Shown: positions 39,224 through 48,618 of the stretch, piece by piece | How the letters are laid out: the number at the start of each line of letters is the position of its first letter | Position numbering within the stretch: position 1 is the stretch's first letter | Assembly (NCBI RefSeq): GCF_009753715.1 | Contig: NZ_WQMS01000016.1 | Location: 310,001 to 374,000, forward strand | Source: Sphingomonas horti | Lineage (GTDB): Bacteria; Pseudomonadota; Alphaproteobacteria; Sphingomonadales; Sphingomonadaceae | DNA: 64,000 nt | Reading direction: 5' to 3' | Position numbers and translations under genes: made by a program | The notes under the pieces: generated by a model | Databases searched by the model: none | Seen by the model: only the letters and a program-made list of their open reading frames with translations | What the model was told of the DNA's origin: nothing

Positions 39224-40207
39224 TCAGTTCGGGCGCAGGATTCGGATCTCGGCCGGTGCTGCGGCCGCTGCCCGTACAGCAACATAGAGCCGATCGCGTT
39301 CAGGCACGAACAGCGCGGTTCGCGCGCCCGCGCGCGTGGCCACCGTGCCGAGCGACCGCGGACTGCCCGTGCCGCGCGCAAACACCTCAACCTTGCCGGT
39401 CCCGCAGCTGACCATGATTCGATCGCGGCGCATATCGAAGAACACGTCGTCCGCGTCGCCGCAGGTGGCGACGTCGCTTGCGACAGCACCGGTCCCGGCA
39501 TCGAAGATCACCAGCCGCGCCGGCCAGCGATAGACGGTCGCCGCCCTGTTCGATGCCGGATCGAACGCCATCGGAAAATTAAGGCGATGCGTCGCGCGCC
39601 AGCCGGCTTCGGTGGCGCCGGTCGCGATGTTTCCCTTCACGACCGTGCGGTGATCGGGGACGTTGATCAACGCCGTGTCGTCCGTCAGCCTGAATCCTTC
39701 AGGGTGCCCGGGCAGCATCAGCCGCCCCACGACCGTTCGCGTGGCGGGATCGATGACCGCCAGCGCGCCCGATCCATAGCCGGCCACCAGCCGGCCGTTC
39801 CGCGGATCGACGCGCAGATTGTCGGCATCCTCGCCGAGCTGCACGATGCCGGCCGGAACTGCGTCCGCGCCGCGATAGAAGCGCACGGTCCCGTCGCCGC
39901 CGCTCGCGACCGCCAATTCGTCGCGATCGGGCAGATAGGCTACGCCTTGCGGTTCCTTGAATCCCGTGATGCGATGCGCGACGATTCCGCGGGCAAGGTC
40001 GACCATGTCGACGCTACCGTTGCCCAGCTCCGCGACGAACAGCCGGTCATGCTTCAGATCGATCGCGAGATGGTCGATCCGGCCGGAGACGTTCGGGAGG
40101 GTGATCGTCCGCTCGAGCGTGAGCGCCGCCGGTTCCTTGCCGGGGGAGCCGCCGCATGACGCCATCGCCGCCAAAACAAGCAGAAGGACAGTCGGTCGGC
40201 CCTGCAT
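39224..40207 (-). CDS. YncE-like beta-propeller lipoprotein
   Basis: A 327-residue exported protein, probably a lipoprotein (LLLVLAAMASCGGS). Repeats of about 40 residues with D/N-x-x-x-x-LFVAELGN, DELAVASGGDGTVRFY, NGRLVAGYGSGALAVID and DRIMVSCGTGKVEVF form a seven-bladed YncE/lactonase-like propeller. Functions in this family vary and none is assigned here. It lies 39 bases downstream of the NYN gene's start on the same strand, and upstream of it is cytochrome b561. Confidence 0.85.
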   Translation of the reverse strand: MQGRPTVLLLVLAAMASCGGSPGKEPAALTLERTITLPNVSGRIDHLAIDLKHDRLFVAELGNGSVDMVDLARGIVAHRITGFKEPQGVAYLPDRDELAVASGGDGTVRFYRGADAVPAGIVQLGEDADNLRVDPRNGRLVAGYGSGALAVIDPATRTVVGRLMLPGHPEGFRLTDDTALINVPDHRTVVKGNIATGATEAGWRATHRLNFPMAFDPASNRAATVYRWPARLVIFDAGTGAVASDVATCGDADDVFFDMRRDRIMVSCGTGKVEVFARGTGSPRSLGTVATRAGARTALFVPERDRLYVAVRAAAAAPAEIRILRPN

Positions 40208-40289
40208 GTCCCGGCCCTAAGGGCTGCAGTGGGGGTGAGTGATCGCGTCCATCAGATTCTCCGTCCGGATCTTCTAAGCCGGGCAGCTA

Positions 40290-40892
40290 TCAGTCCAGCA
40301 CCGCGACCGGCTCGCCGTCCGGGGTCTGGAACGGCGGCATCCGCCCGGACGCACGCGCATGGTCGACGAATTGGTGCTTCAGGGCCGCGCCGACATGCAG
40401 CACCACCAGCGCGATCGTCACGAACACCAGGACGATGTGGGCATCGCCCAGCCCGTCGCCGGCGCTTTCGGGCAGCCCGGGGATCAGCGGCAGCGGGATG
40501 CCGCCCGCCAGCTTCGTCACCCCCGAATGGCCGGCCGAAATCGTGGCAAGCCCGGTCAATGGCAGCAGGATCAGCAGCAGGTAGAAGGCGCGATGGTTCC
40601 ACACCGCCGCGATCCGCTCCCAGCGCGGCAGGCTCTCGGGAAAGGGCGGCGGCTTGTGCATCAGCCGCCAGCCGAGCCGGATCAGGCTCAGGACGAGGAT
40701 CGTCGCGCCCACCGTCTTGTGCCAGGTGAACAGCTCGCTGCGCGCCGGCCCGCGCTCCATATTGTCGAAGGTGAAGCCCAGATACAGCTGGGTCAGCACC
40801 AGCAGCACGGTCAGCCAGTGCAGCGCCACCGCGCCGTTGTCGTAGCGCAGCAACGCGCGGTGCTGATCGGTCGCCTCAGGTACGCTCGCCAT
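40290..40892 (-). CDS. Cytochrome b561 family protein
   Basis: A 200-residue membrane protein with four helices (VALHWLTVLLVLTQLYLGF, FTWHKTVGATILVLSLIRL, AFYLLLILLPLTGLATISA, HIVLVFVTIALVVLHVGAAL) and His residues placed to bind two b-type hemes (HW, WHK, DAH, VLH). Such proteins carry electrons across the inner membrane. There is no YceI gene beside it, which often accompanies this family. Confidence 0.9.
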   Translation of the reverse strand: MASVPEATDQHRALLRYDNGAVALHWLTVLLVLTQLYLGFTFDNMERGPARSELFTWHKTVGATILVLSLIRLGWRLMHKPPPFPESLPRWERIAAVWNHRAFYLLLILLPLTGLATISAGHSGVTKLAGGIPLPLIPGLPESAGDGLGDAHIVLVFVTIALVVLHVGAALKHQFVDHARASGRMPPFQTPDGEPVAVLD

Positions 40893-41266
40893 GCTCGTCC
40901 TCCCTCGCCCACGCCCGTCGCTTCATTCCGTCAACGCAACGGCTCCGCAAATGTTGCAGCTGCCTGGTCGGGTTGGATGCCGGAGAGGCAGAGCAGGTTC
41001 CCGCGGGTTCCCGGTTACATCAGCCGGGGCGGACAGCGCCCGACAGGGGTGGTTAGCGGCTGTTTCCCCTCTCCCCTTGCGGGAGAGGGCGACTCGCCCC
41101 GGACTTGATCCGGGGCGAGAGGGGAGAGGGGGCGAGCCGCAGGCTCGCGCGGCGCAAAGCGCCGCACCCCTCTCTAAGCTTTGCTAGGCAGCAAGCTGCC
41201 AACCAAAGCTATTCTCTCCCGCACGGGGAGAGAAGCTCAGGTCCGCAATGGGTCGATAGCCGCCCC
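40893..41266. other. Gene-free interval occupied by repeats
   Basis: The 374 bases between cytochrome b561 and the ScfR-type regulator hold no supported gene. The first 170 bases should contain the cytochrome promoter; the rest is a compound palindromic repeat. Confidence 0.7.
41064..41235. repeat. Compound palindromic repeat with nested CTTGA-loop core
   Basis: Outer hairpin material CCCCTCTCCCCTTGCGGGAG and CTCTCCCGCACGGGGAGAG frames several hairpins: a perfect 10-bp stem TCGCCCCGGA-CTTGA-TCCGGGGCGA (41094-41118), GGCGAGCCGCAGGCTCGC and GGCGCAAAGCGCC. The CTTGA-loop hairpin is the core of another family, here inserted in this one. Confidence 0.85.
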
Positions 41267-42646
41267 TCAATCCTCGACAAAGCTGAACGCGCTCAGCCCG
41301 CGCTCGCGTTCGTTGAACAGCAGCGCGCGCCCGGCGGGTGGGGCGCTGCGCTGCGGGCATTGGGGGCGGGTGCAGGATCGGCAGCCAAGGCCGATCGGGG
41401 TGGCGGCGCCGGTCAGGTCGAGCCCGCGCGCCAGCGCCAGGCTGCCGGCCAGCTCGGCCGACACGCCCAGGCCCACCACGAACTCCGCCGAGACCTGCCC
41501 GGCGCGCGCGCCCTGCGGATGGACGGTGCGGGCGAGGGTGAACCAGCGCTCGCCTGACTGTAGCTCGACCAGGTCGCGTTCGATCCGCCCCGGCCGGTCG
41601 AAGGCGTTGTGCAGCCGCCACAAGGGGCAGCGCCCGTCCGCCTCCACCAGCACCGCGCCGCTCGCGCCGGCGTAGCGCTTGCTCGCCTGCCCGGCACGGT
41701 CGATCCGGATCATGAAGAAGGGCAGGCCGCGCGCGCCGACGCGTTGCAGGGTCGTCAGCCGGTGCGCGACCTGCTCGTATCCGGCGCCGAACCGGCGCTG
41801 CAGCAGCTCGAGGTCATAGCCGGTTGCCTCGCACGCACGCAGGAAACGCGCATAGGGCATCATCACCGCCGCCGCGAAATAGGACGAGAGGTGCCGGCGG
41901 TAGAGCCGTTCCGCCGCGCGCTCGGACAAGCCGGCGCCCTTCACCAGCGCGTCGATCTCCGCACGCGCCTCGATCGCGCCCAGCTGGAACGCCGCCTGAA
42001 ACGTGCGCGATGCGGGGTCGAGCATCTCCGACAGCTGGAGCTGGCGCGCATGCAGGTCGAGCCGCCTCAGCGCGTCGGGCAGCACTTCGACGGGCAGCAC
42101 GCGAATGGTCAGGCTGTGCTTGACCCGCAGCCGCTCGGCGATCGCGGCATACAGGTCCCCGGCCGATAACCGCAGCTCGTCGGCCAGCGTCTCGGCGGCG
42201 GCATCGAGATCGGGGAAATGGTTGCGCCAGCGCTCCACCTCGCGCCGCACCGCCGCGAGCGGATCTTCGGCGCCCGCCGCCACGCCGCCGCCTCCGCCGA
42301 TCCGGTCATAGGCGCGCGCAAAGGCTTCCGCGCCGCCCGGGGCGACCGCCAGCCATTCCTCCAGCTCGGTCCGGTCGACTTCCAGGTCGGCGAACATCGG
42401 GTCGCCCAGCCGCCGCCGGATCGCGTCCGCGCCGCCGCCCGGCGCCGCCGCGGCGAGTGCGCGGGGGTCGAAGTCGAACAGCTCTGTCAGCCGCACCAGC
42501 AGCGCTGCGGTCAGCGGCCGCTGGTTGCGCTCGATCAGGTTCAGATAGCTTGGCGAAATGCCCAGCTGCTCGGCCATTGCCGCCTGGCTCAGCGCCGATT
42601 GCCGCCGCGCCTTTCGCACCTGATGTCCGGCGATCAGCTTCGCCAT
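41267..42646 (-). CDS. ScfR/RamB-type XRE regulator with DUF2083 domain
   Basis: A 459-residue regulator. The HTH is KARRQSALSQAAMAEQLGIS with PSYLNLIERNQRPL; an IrrE-like middle domain follows; the C-terminal DUF2083 region has GLGCRSCTRPQCPQRSA with Cys that may bind metal. Related proteins (RamB in corynebacteria, PccR in Rhodobacter) sense acyl-CoA status and control glyoxylate-cycle or propionyl-CoA genes. It is divergent from isocitrate lyase, its probable target, with 195 bases between. Confidence 0.92.
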   Translation of the reverse strand: MAKLIAGHQVRKARRQSALSQAAMAEQLGISPSYLNLIERNQRPLTAALLVRLTELFDFDPRALAAAAPGGGADAIRRRLGDPMFADLEVDRTELEEWLAVAPGGAEAFARAYDRIGGGGGVAAGAEDPLAAVRREVERWRNHFPDLDAAAETLADELRLSAGDLYAAIAERLRVKHSLTIRVLPVEVLPDALRRLDLHARQLQLSEMLDPASRTFQAAFQLGAIEARAEIDALVKGAGLSERAAERLYRRHLSSYFAAAVMMPYARFLRACEATGYDLELLQRRFGAGYEQVAHRLTTLQRVGARGLPFFMIRIDRAGQASKRYAGASGAVLVEADGRCPLWRLHNAFDRPGRIERDLVELQSGERWFTLARTVHPQGARAGQVSAEFVVGLGVSAELAGSLALARGLDLTGAATPIGLGCRSCTRPQCPQRSAPPAGRALLFNERERGLSAFSFVED

Positions 42647-42708
42647 GCTGTCCTACACCCTTCGTTCCTGCTATGTTCTTATCGTAACAAGGCTCCAGGC
42701 GTGTCAAT

Positions 42709-42718
42709 ACTTTACAAA
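42709..42718 (+). promoter_or_regulatory. Candidate RamB/ScfR-like binding site upstream of aceA
   Basis: ACTTTACAAA matches, at nine of ten bases, the ACTTTGCAAA core I recall for RamB-type regulators. It lies in the divergent region between the regulator and aceA, and TTTGTAA recurs near the aceA ribosome binding site. Function is inferred. Confidence 0.4.
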
Positions 42719-42841
42719 ACGACAGACCACAAACGGCGTGAGTCGACAGGATAACGCAGAAGTCGGGCGGTTCCACCTATCGTCTGCGCGACCATTCGTG
42801 AACATTGGGCAGGTAGTCAGCTTGATTTGTAAGGATTGCAC

Positions 42842-44122
42842 ATGACCGACTTCGCTCATCTCGTCGCCGCGCCCGAAGGCCGCTTCGACGGCATCCGCCG
42901 CGCCTACACCGCCGCCGACGTCGAGCGGCTGCGCGGCTCGGTGCCGATCGAGCACACGCTTGCCCGCCGCGGCGCGCTGAAGCTGTGGGAGCTGCTGAAG
43001 TCGGAAGACTATATCAACGCGCTCGGCGCTCTCAGCGGCAACCAGGCGATGCAGATGGTGCGCGCCGGGCTGAAGGCGATCTATCTCTCCGGCTGGCAGG
43101 TCGCGGCCGACGCCAACACCGCGGGCGCCATGTATCCGGACCAGTCGCTCTACCCCGCCAATGCCGGGCCGGAGCTGTGCCGGCGGATCAACCGTACGCT
43201 CCAGCGTGCCGACCAGATCGAGCATTCGGAAGGCGGCGCGACGCGCGACTGGTTCGCGCCGATCGTTGCCGATGCGGAAGCCGGATTCGGCGGGCCGCTG
43301 AACTGCTTCGAGATCATGAAGGCCTATATCGAGGCGGGCGCGGCCGGCGTGCATTTCGAGGACCAGCTCGCCTCGGAAAAGAAGTGCGGCCATCTCGGCG
43401 GCAAGGTGCTGATCCCCACCCAGGCGCATATCCGCAACCTCAATGCCGCACGCCTTGCCGCCGACGTCTGCGGCGTGCCGACGGTGCTCGTCGCCCGCAC
43501 CGACGCGGAGTCGGCGAAGCTGATCACGTCCGATGTGGACGAGCGCGATCATGAGTTCCTGACGGGCGAGCGCACGCCCGAGGGCTTTTTCCGCCTGAAG
43601 GAAGGCACCGGCGTCGATCACTGCATCAAGCGCGGCATCGCCTTTGCCGAGCATGCCGATCTCTTGTGGTGGGAAACAAGCCACCCGAACCTTGAGGATG
43701 CCAGACGGTTCGCCGAGGCTGTGCAGAAAGCGCACCCGGGCAAGATGATGGCTTACAATTGCTCGCCCAGCTTCAACTGGGAAGCGAAGCTCGACAAGGA
43801 CACGATCGCGAAGTTCCAGCGCGAGCTCGGCGCGATGGGCTATAAATTCCAGTTCGTGACGCTGGCGGGCTTCCACCAGCTCAACCACGGCATGTTCGAG
43901 CTCGCCCGCGGCTACAGGGATCGCGGCATGGCTGCCTATTCGGAGCTCCAGCAGGCCGAGTTCGCGTCCGAAGCCGCCGGCTACACCGCCACCCGCCATC
44001 AGCGCGAGGTCGGCACCGGCTATTTCGACCTGGTCGCTCAGGCGGTCTCGGGCGGCGCGGCCAGCACGACGGCCTTGGCGGAAAGCACCGAGGCCGCCCA
44101 GTTCAACAAGGACGCGGCGTGA
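42842..44122 (+). CDS. aceA: Isocitrate lyase
   Basis: Cleaves isocitrate to succinate and glyoxylate in the glyoxylate bypass. The 426-residue protein has the catalytic loop [17 protein letters not shown] with Cys about residue 182, the substrate segment [16 protein letters not shown], and the end region [19 protein letters not shown] stands 7 bases before the ATG. Malate synthase is not adjacent. Expression is probably set by the divergent ScfR/RamB-type regulator. Confidence 0.97.
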   Translation: MTDFAHLVAAPEGRFDGIRRAYTAADVERLRGSVPIEHTLARRGALKLWELLKSEDYINALGALSGNQAMQMVRAGLKAIYLSGWQVAADANTAGAMYPDQSLYPANAGPELCRRINRTLQRADQIEHSEGGATRDWFAPIVADAEAGFGGPLNCFEIMKAYIEAGAAGVHFEDQLASEKKCGHLGGKVLIPTQAHIRNLNAARLAADVCGVPTVLVARTDAESAKLITSDVDERDHEFLTGERTPEGFFRLKEGTGVDHCIKRGIAFAEHADLLWWETSHPNLEDARRFAEAVQKAHPGKMMAYNCSPSFNWEAKLDKDTIAKFQRELGAMGYKFQFVTLAGFHQLNHGMFELARGYRDRGMAAYSELQQAEFASEAAGYTATRHQREVGTGYFDLVAQAVSGGAASTTALAESTEAAQFNKDAA

Positions 44123-44148
44123 GGATTGCTCGAACCGTCGCCCTGAAC

Positions 44149-44236
44149 TCCGGCTTGGCTGAGCTTGTCGAAGCCCTCCCTTCTTCTTTCCTGACGGCAG
44201 AAGGAAAGGCCTTCGACAGGCTCAGGCAAGCCGGTG
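44149..44236. repeat. Palindromic repeat, CTTGTCGAAG family
   Basis: Left arm CCGGCTTGGCTGAGCTTGTC and right arm GACAGGCTCAGGCAAGCCGG form an imperfect palindrome with a CTTCTTTC/GAAGGAAAG core. It lies between aceA and the permease gene on the same strand. Related sequence occurs at 7112-7127 and 63731-63824. Confidence 0.85.
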
Positions 44237-44292
44237 GGGACCGGCTTAGAAGGGACTGTCCTACACTGCCCGATCCTGCTTAGAAGGCAGGA

Positions 44293-45570
44293 ATGCCCGC
44301 TCACCCCCACCGCCTCCGTTCCATCCTTGGCGGCTCGGCGGGGAACCTGGTCGAATGGTATGACTGGTACGCCTACAGTGCCTTCACCCTCTATTTCGCC
44401 CACGCCTTCTTCCCGGCGGAAGACCGCACCGCCCAGCTGCTGAGCGCGGCGGCCGTGTTCGCGGTCGGCTTCCTGATGCGCCCGATCGGCGGCTGGCTGA
44501 TGGGCATCTATGCCGATCGCAAGGGGCGCAAGGCGGGCCTGACGCTCTCGGTCTCGCTGATGTGCACGGGCTCGCTCGCGATCGCGCTGACGCCCACCTA
44601 TGCGCAGATCGGCCCGGTTGCGCCGCTGGTCCTGGTCGTCGCCCGCATGGTCCAGGGCCTCAGCCTCGGCGGCGAATATGGCGCCAGCGCCACCTACCTG
44701 TCCGAAATGGCCGGGCGGAGACATCGCGGCTTCTGGTCCAGCTTCCAGTACGTGACGCTGATCGCCGGCCAGCTCACCGCGCTCGCGCTGCTGCTGTTGC
44801 TCCAGGCAGTGCTGACCGAAGCGCAGATCGACGCCTGGGGCTGGCGCATCCCGTTCGCGATCGGTGGCGTGCTCGCGGTGATCGTCTTCTGGATCCGCCG
44901 CCGCCTGGCCGAGACGGAATCATTCGAGAACGCGCAGGCGGCGGACGCGCCGCGCTCCGGTGCGCTCGCCCTGTTCCGCGATCATCCCCGCGAGGCGCTG
45001 ACGGTGATGGGGCTGACCGCCGGCGGCACGCTCGCCTTCTATGCCTATTCGATCTACCTCCAGAAATTCCTCGCCAACACCTCCGGTTTCACCCGCGAGA
45101 CCGCGAGCACGATCATGACCGCGGCGCTGTTCCTTTTCATGTGCGCCCAGCCGCTCGCCGGCGCGCTGTCGGACCGGATCGGCCGCAAGCCGCTGATGGT
45201 CGGCTTCGGCGTACTCGGCCTCGTTTTCACCTGGCCGATCTTCACGACGCTGGAGACGGTGCGCGATCCCTGGACGGCCTTCGCGATCGTCTGCGCCGCG
45301 CTGCTGATCGTGACCGGCTACACTTCGATCAACGCGGTGGTGAAGGCAGAGCTCTTCCCCGCCCATATCCGCGCGCTGGGCGTCGCCTTCCCCTATGCGC
45401 TCGCGAACACGATCTTCGGCGGCACCGCCGAGGCGGTCGCGCTCTGGCTCAAGGACCACGGTCTCGAACGCGGCTTCTACGCCTATGTCGCAGCGCTGAT
45501 CGGCCTGTCTCTGATCGTCTATCTCCGCATGCCCGAAACCCGCGACCAAAGCAGGATCGTCGAGGATTAG
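44293..45570 (+). CDS. MFS transporter of the metabolite:H+ symporter family (KgtP-like)
   Basis: A 425-residue permease with 12 hydrophobic helices. SAGNLVEWYDWYAYSAF near the start and DRKGRKAGLT between helices 2 and 3 are typical of the MHS family, which takes up dicarboxylates such as 2-oxoglutarate; GGEYGASATYLSEMAGRRHR after helix 4 is also diagnostic. The position after isocitrate lyase fits organic acid uptake, but the substrate is inferred. AAGGCAGGA precedes the ATG. Confidence 0.88.
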   Translation: MPAHPHRLRSILGGSAGNLVEWYDWYAYSAFTLYFAHAFFPAEDRTAQLLSAAAVFAVGFLMRPIGGWLMGIYADRKGRKAGLTLSVSLMCTGSLAIALTPTYAQIGPVAPLVLVVARMVQGLSLGGEYGASATYLSEMAGRRHRGFWSSFQYVTLIAGQLTALALLLLLQAVLTEAQIDAWGWRIPFAIGGVLAVIVFWIRRRLAETESFENAQAADAPRSGALALFRDHPREALTVMGLTAGGTLAFYAYSIYLQKFLANTSGFTRETASTIMTAALFLFMCAQPLAGALSDRIGRKPLMVGFGVLGLVFTWPIFTTLETVRDPWTAFAIVCAALLIVTGYTSINAVVKAELFPAHIRALGVAFPYALANTIFGGTAEAVALWLKDHGLERGFYAYVAALIGLSLIVYLRMPETRDQSRIVED

Positions 45571-45632
45571 GCGAGGTGCGGCTAAACTCTTCCCACAGGC
45601 GCGGAAATCGACGGACGCCAGCCGGTTCCGGA

Positions 45633-45827
45633 TCAGCCTCTGACCGGACTCGCCAAGATGGATTTGGTGCCGCCGGCTGCGTTCCGCATGGAGAGCTTGA
45701 GACCCGTCGGGGTAATCGAAGCCGCCAGTTCATCGCCGAGCTTTGCGCCCAGCCAGTCAAGAGCTTCGGGTGGCAGGATCAGTCCAACCTCGGCGCCGAC
45801 TTGCACAAATTTCGACATTACTGCCAT
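45633..45827 (-). CDS. Possible SpoVT/AbrB-like small protein
   Basis: A 64-residue frame from ATG 45827 (or 45818). FVQVGAEVGLILPPEALDWL followed by GAKLGDELAASITPTG resembles the swapped-hairpin AbrB/MazE DNA-binding fold, with GxxxLPPEAL at the turn. No toxin gene is adjacent. No clear ribosome binding site precedes the ATG, and the frame could be extended upstream only across the hairpin at 45849-45878. Confidence is limited. Confidence 0.5.
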   Translation of the reverse strand: MAVMSKFVQVGAEVGLILPPEALDWLGAKLGDELAASITPTGLKLSMRNAAGGTKSILASPVRG

Positions 45828-45848
45828 CGGCGCCCGGGATAACAGGAA

Positions 45849-45878
45849 GGGCGGCGCCCGTTCAAACAGACGCCGCCC
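45849..45878 (-). terminator. Hairpin downstream of clpA
   Basis: Stem GGGCGGCG/CGCCGCCC (8 bp) with a 14-base loop, followed on the minus strand by TTCCTGTT. It lies 26 bases after the clpA stop, so it is a plausible clpA terminator, with only a weak T-tract. Confidence 0.55.
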
Positions 45879-45903
45879 CAATTTCATCCGTTACGGAGGA
45901 AAA

Positions 45904-48225
45904 CTACGCCTTCACGTCCGCCTTGGTCTGGCCGCCCTTCTTCTTCGGGCGTTTCGGCGGGGCGCCGACGATCTCGAAGGCGAGGGCGTCGTCCTTCAGA
46001 TGGACCTTCACTTCGCCGCCATGGACGAGCTTGCCGAACAGCAGCTCCTCCGCCAGCGGCTGCTTGACCTTCTCCTGAATCAGCCGGCCCATCGGGCGGG
46101 CGCCGTACAGCTTGTCATAGCCCTTGGCGGTCAGCCACTTCTTGGCGTCGTCGTCGAGCTGGATGTGGACGTCGCGGTCGGCCAGCTGCAGCTCCAACTG
46201 CAGGATGAACTTGTCGACCACGCGGGCGACCACTTCCGGCGGCAGATAGCCGAACGGCACGATCGCATCGAGCCGGTTGCGGAACTCCGGCGTGAACATC
46301 CGCTTGACCGCTTCCTCGTCCTCGCCCTCGCGGCTGGAGACCCCGAAGCCGAGCGCCTCGCGCGCCATGTCGGACGCGCCGGCATTGGTCGTCATGATCA
46401 GGATTACGTTCCTGAAATCGACCGTCTTGCCGTGGTGATCGGTCAGCTTGCCGTTGTCCATCACCTGCAACAGGATGTTGAACAGGTCCGGATGCGCCTT
46501 CTCGATCTCGTCGAGCAGCAGCACCGAGTGCGGCTGCTGGTCGACTGCGTCGGTCAAAAGACCGCCCTGGTCATAGCCGACATAGCCCGGCGGCGCGCCG
46601 ATCAGCCGGCTGACCGAGTGGCGCTCCATATACTCCGACATGTCGAACCGCTGCAGCGGGATGCCCATGATCGAGGCGAGCTGGCGCGCGACCTCGGTCT
46701 TGCCGACACCGGTCGGGCCGGTGAACAGATAGTTGCCGATCGGCTTGTCGGGATCGCGCAGGCCGGCGCGGCTGAGCTTGATCGCCGAGGCGAGCTTCTC
46801 GATCGCGATGTCCTGCCCGAACACGACCCGCTTCAGGTCGGTCTCCAGGCTTTCCAGCGATTTCTTGTCGTCGGACGAGACGCTCTTCGGCGGGATGCGC
46901 GCCATCGTCGCGATCACCGCCTCGATCTCCTTGGGCGTGATCACTTTCTTGCGCTTCGACGGCGGCACCAGCATCTGCATCGCGCCGACCTCGTCGATCA
47001 CGTCGATCGCCTTGTCGGGCAGCTTGCGATCGTTGATGTAGCGCGCCGACAGTTCCACCGCCGACTTGATCGCGTCGGGCGTGTACTTGACGCTGTGATG
47101 TCCTTCAAAGGCGGAGCGCAGGCCGGCGAGGATCTTGATCGTGTCCTCGACCGTCGGCTCGTTCACGTCGATCTTCTGGAAGCGGCGCAGCAGCGCGCGG
47201 TCCTTCTCGAAGTGATTGCGGAACTCCTTGTAGGTCGTCGACCCGATGCAGCGGATCACGCCGCCCGACAGCGCCGGCTTCAGCAGGTTCGACGCATCCA
47301 TCGCGCCGCCGGAGGTCGCGCCGGCGCCGATCACCGTGTGGATCTCGTCGATGAACAGGATCGCGTGCGGCAGCTTCTCGAGCTCGGAGACGACCGCCTT
47401 CAGCCGCTCTTCGAAATCGCCGCGATAGCGCGTGCCGGCGAGCAGCGCGCCCATGTCGAGCGCATAGATCACAGCCGGCTTCAGCACGTCCGGCACATCG
47501 CCTTCGACGATCTTGCGCGCCAGGCCTTCCGCGATCGCGGTCTTGCCGACGCCCGGATCGCCCACATAGAGGGGGTTGTTCTTCGATCGCCGGCACAGGA
47601 TCTGGATCGTGCGGTCCACTTCGGGGCCGCGGCCGATCAGCGGATCGACCTTGCCCTCCTTGGCCTTGGCATTAAGATCGACGCAGAACTGCTTCAGCGC
47701 GCTTTCGCTCTTCTGCTTGCCATCGGCCTTCTGAGACGATTTCTCCTCCTCGGCGCCCTTCACTTCGCGGGTTTCCGGCGCAGTGCCGCCCTTGCCGACC
47801 CCGTGGCTGATATAGCTGACCGCATCGAGACGGCTCATGTCCTGCTGCTGGAGAAAATAGACGGCGTAGCTTTCGCGCTCGGAGAACAGCGCCACGAGCA
47901 CGTTGGCACCGGTCACTTCGTCGCGGCCGGACGACTGCACGTGCAGGATCGCGCGCTGGACGACGCGCTGGAAGCCGCTGGTCGGCGACGGGTCGGTCTC
48001 GCCCTCGACGCGCAGCGCTTCCAGCTCGGTGTCGAGATAGTGGGTGACCGCGTCCTTCAGCTCGCCCAGGTCGACGCCGCAGGCGACCATCACCTTAGAA
48101 GCGTCGGCATCGTCGGTCAGCGCGAGGAGAAGATGCTCGAGCGTCGCATATTCGTGGCGGCGGCTGGACGCCTGCGTCAGCGCCTTGTGCAGCGTGGTCT
48201 CGAGCGCGGGGGCAAAAGAGGGCAT
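45904..48225 (-). CDS. clpA: ATP-dependent Clp protease ATP-binding subunit ClpA
   Basis: ClpA unfolds substrates for ClpP. The 773-residue protein has the Clp N domain (YATLEHLLLALTDDADASKV), the first AAA+ module with Walker A GDPGVGKTAI, and the second with GPTGVGKTEVA, then MSEYMERHSVSRLIGAPPGY. The C-terminus is Lys-rich. The adaptor gene clpS, often placed before clpA, is not present; a DUF1192 gene lies upstream. Confidence 0.96.
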   Translation of the reverse strand: MPSFAPALETTLHKALTQASSRRHEYATLEHLLLALTDDADASKVMVACGVDLGELKDAVTHYLDTELEALRVEGETDPSPTSGFQRVVQRAILHVQSSGRDEVTGANVLVALFSERESYAVYFLQQQDMSRLDAVSYISHGVGKGGTAPETREVKGAEEEKSSQKADGKQKSESALKQFCVDLNAKAKEGKVDPLIGRGPEVDRTIQILCRRSKNNPLYVGDPGVGKTAIAEGLARKIVEGDVPDVLKPAVIYALDMGALLAGTRYRGDFEERLKAVVSELEKLPHAILFIDEIHTVIGAGATSGGAMDASNLLKPALSGGVIRCIGSTTYKEFRNHFEKDRALLRRFQKIDVNEPTVEDTIKILAGLRSAFEGHHSVKYTPDAIKSAVELSARYINDRKLPDKAIDVIDEVGAMQMLVPPSKRKKVITPKEIEAVIATMARIPPKSVSSDDKKSLESLETDLKRVVFGQDIAIEKLASAIKLSRAGLRDPDKPIGNYLFTGPTGVGKTEVARQLASIMGIPLQRFDMSEYMERHSVSRLIGAPPGYVGYDQGGLLTDAVDQQPHSVLLLDEIEKAHPDLFNILLQVMDNGKLTDHHGKTVDFRNVILIMTTNAGASDMAREALGFGVSSREGEDEEAVKRMFTPEFRNRLDAIVPFGYLPPEVVARVVDKFILQLELQLADRDVHIQLDDDAKKWLTAKGYDKLYGARPMGRLIQEKVKQPLAEELLFGKLVHGGEVKVHLKDDALAFEIVGAPPKRPKKKGGQTKADVKA

Positions 48226-48361
48226 TCAGGTTACTCCTGGGGCCCGGCGGGTGCCGGGCACCGCTTCTGTCCTAATGTCGGAGACGGCCTCCAGTTCATC
48301 AACCCCGGCATATTACCGCCTCCATCGGCTCGGCCGCTGTGATGGCAGGCACGGCGCCGAG

Positions 48362-48559
48362 TCATCGCTTGAATAGAGCGTCAGCGCTTGCGCGGTGGTT
48401 AACCGCGCGTTCGATCTTGCCCTTCGCGCGCACAATCTCGCCTTCCAGCGCGGCGATCCGGGCCTGCAGTTCCTCGACCGACATGGGATCGAGGTCCTGC
48501 TTCAGCAGCAGCACCAGCGGATCCCCCGGGTTCTTCGGCAGGATGTCGTCCAGATCCAT
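48362..48559 (-). CDS. DUF1192 family protein
   Basis: A 65-residue protein starting MDLDDILPKNPGDPLVLLLK, then LDPMSVEELQARIAALEGEI, a short coiled coil. DUF1192 is widespread in alphaproteobacteria and uncharacterised. The ATG at 48559 matches the conserved start. It lies on the same strand as clpA and is divergent from the quinone oxidoreductase. Confidence 0.9.
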   Translation of the reverse strand: MDLDDILPKNPGDPLVLLLKQDLDPMSVEELQARIAALEGEIVRAKGKIERAVNHRASADALFKR

Positions 48560-48618
48560 GACCCGAACGTTGACCCGCTGCGCCCTCAAGTCAATTAGGG
48601 CGCTGACGCTTTCTGGGG

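Noticed and set aside
45658-48342. An 894-codon open frame on the plus strand
   Set aside because: It is antisense to clpA, with no recognisable domain.
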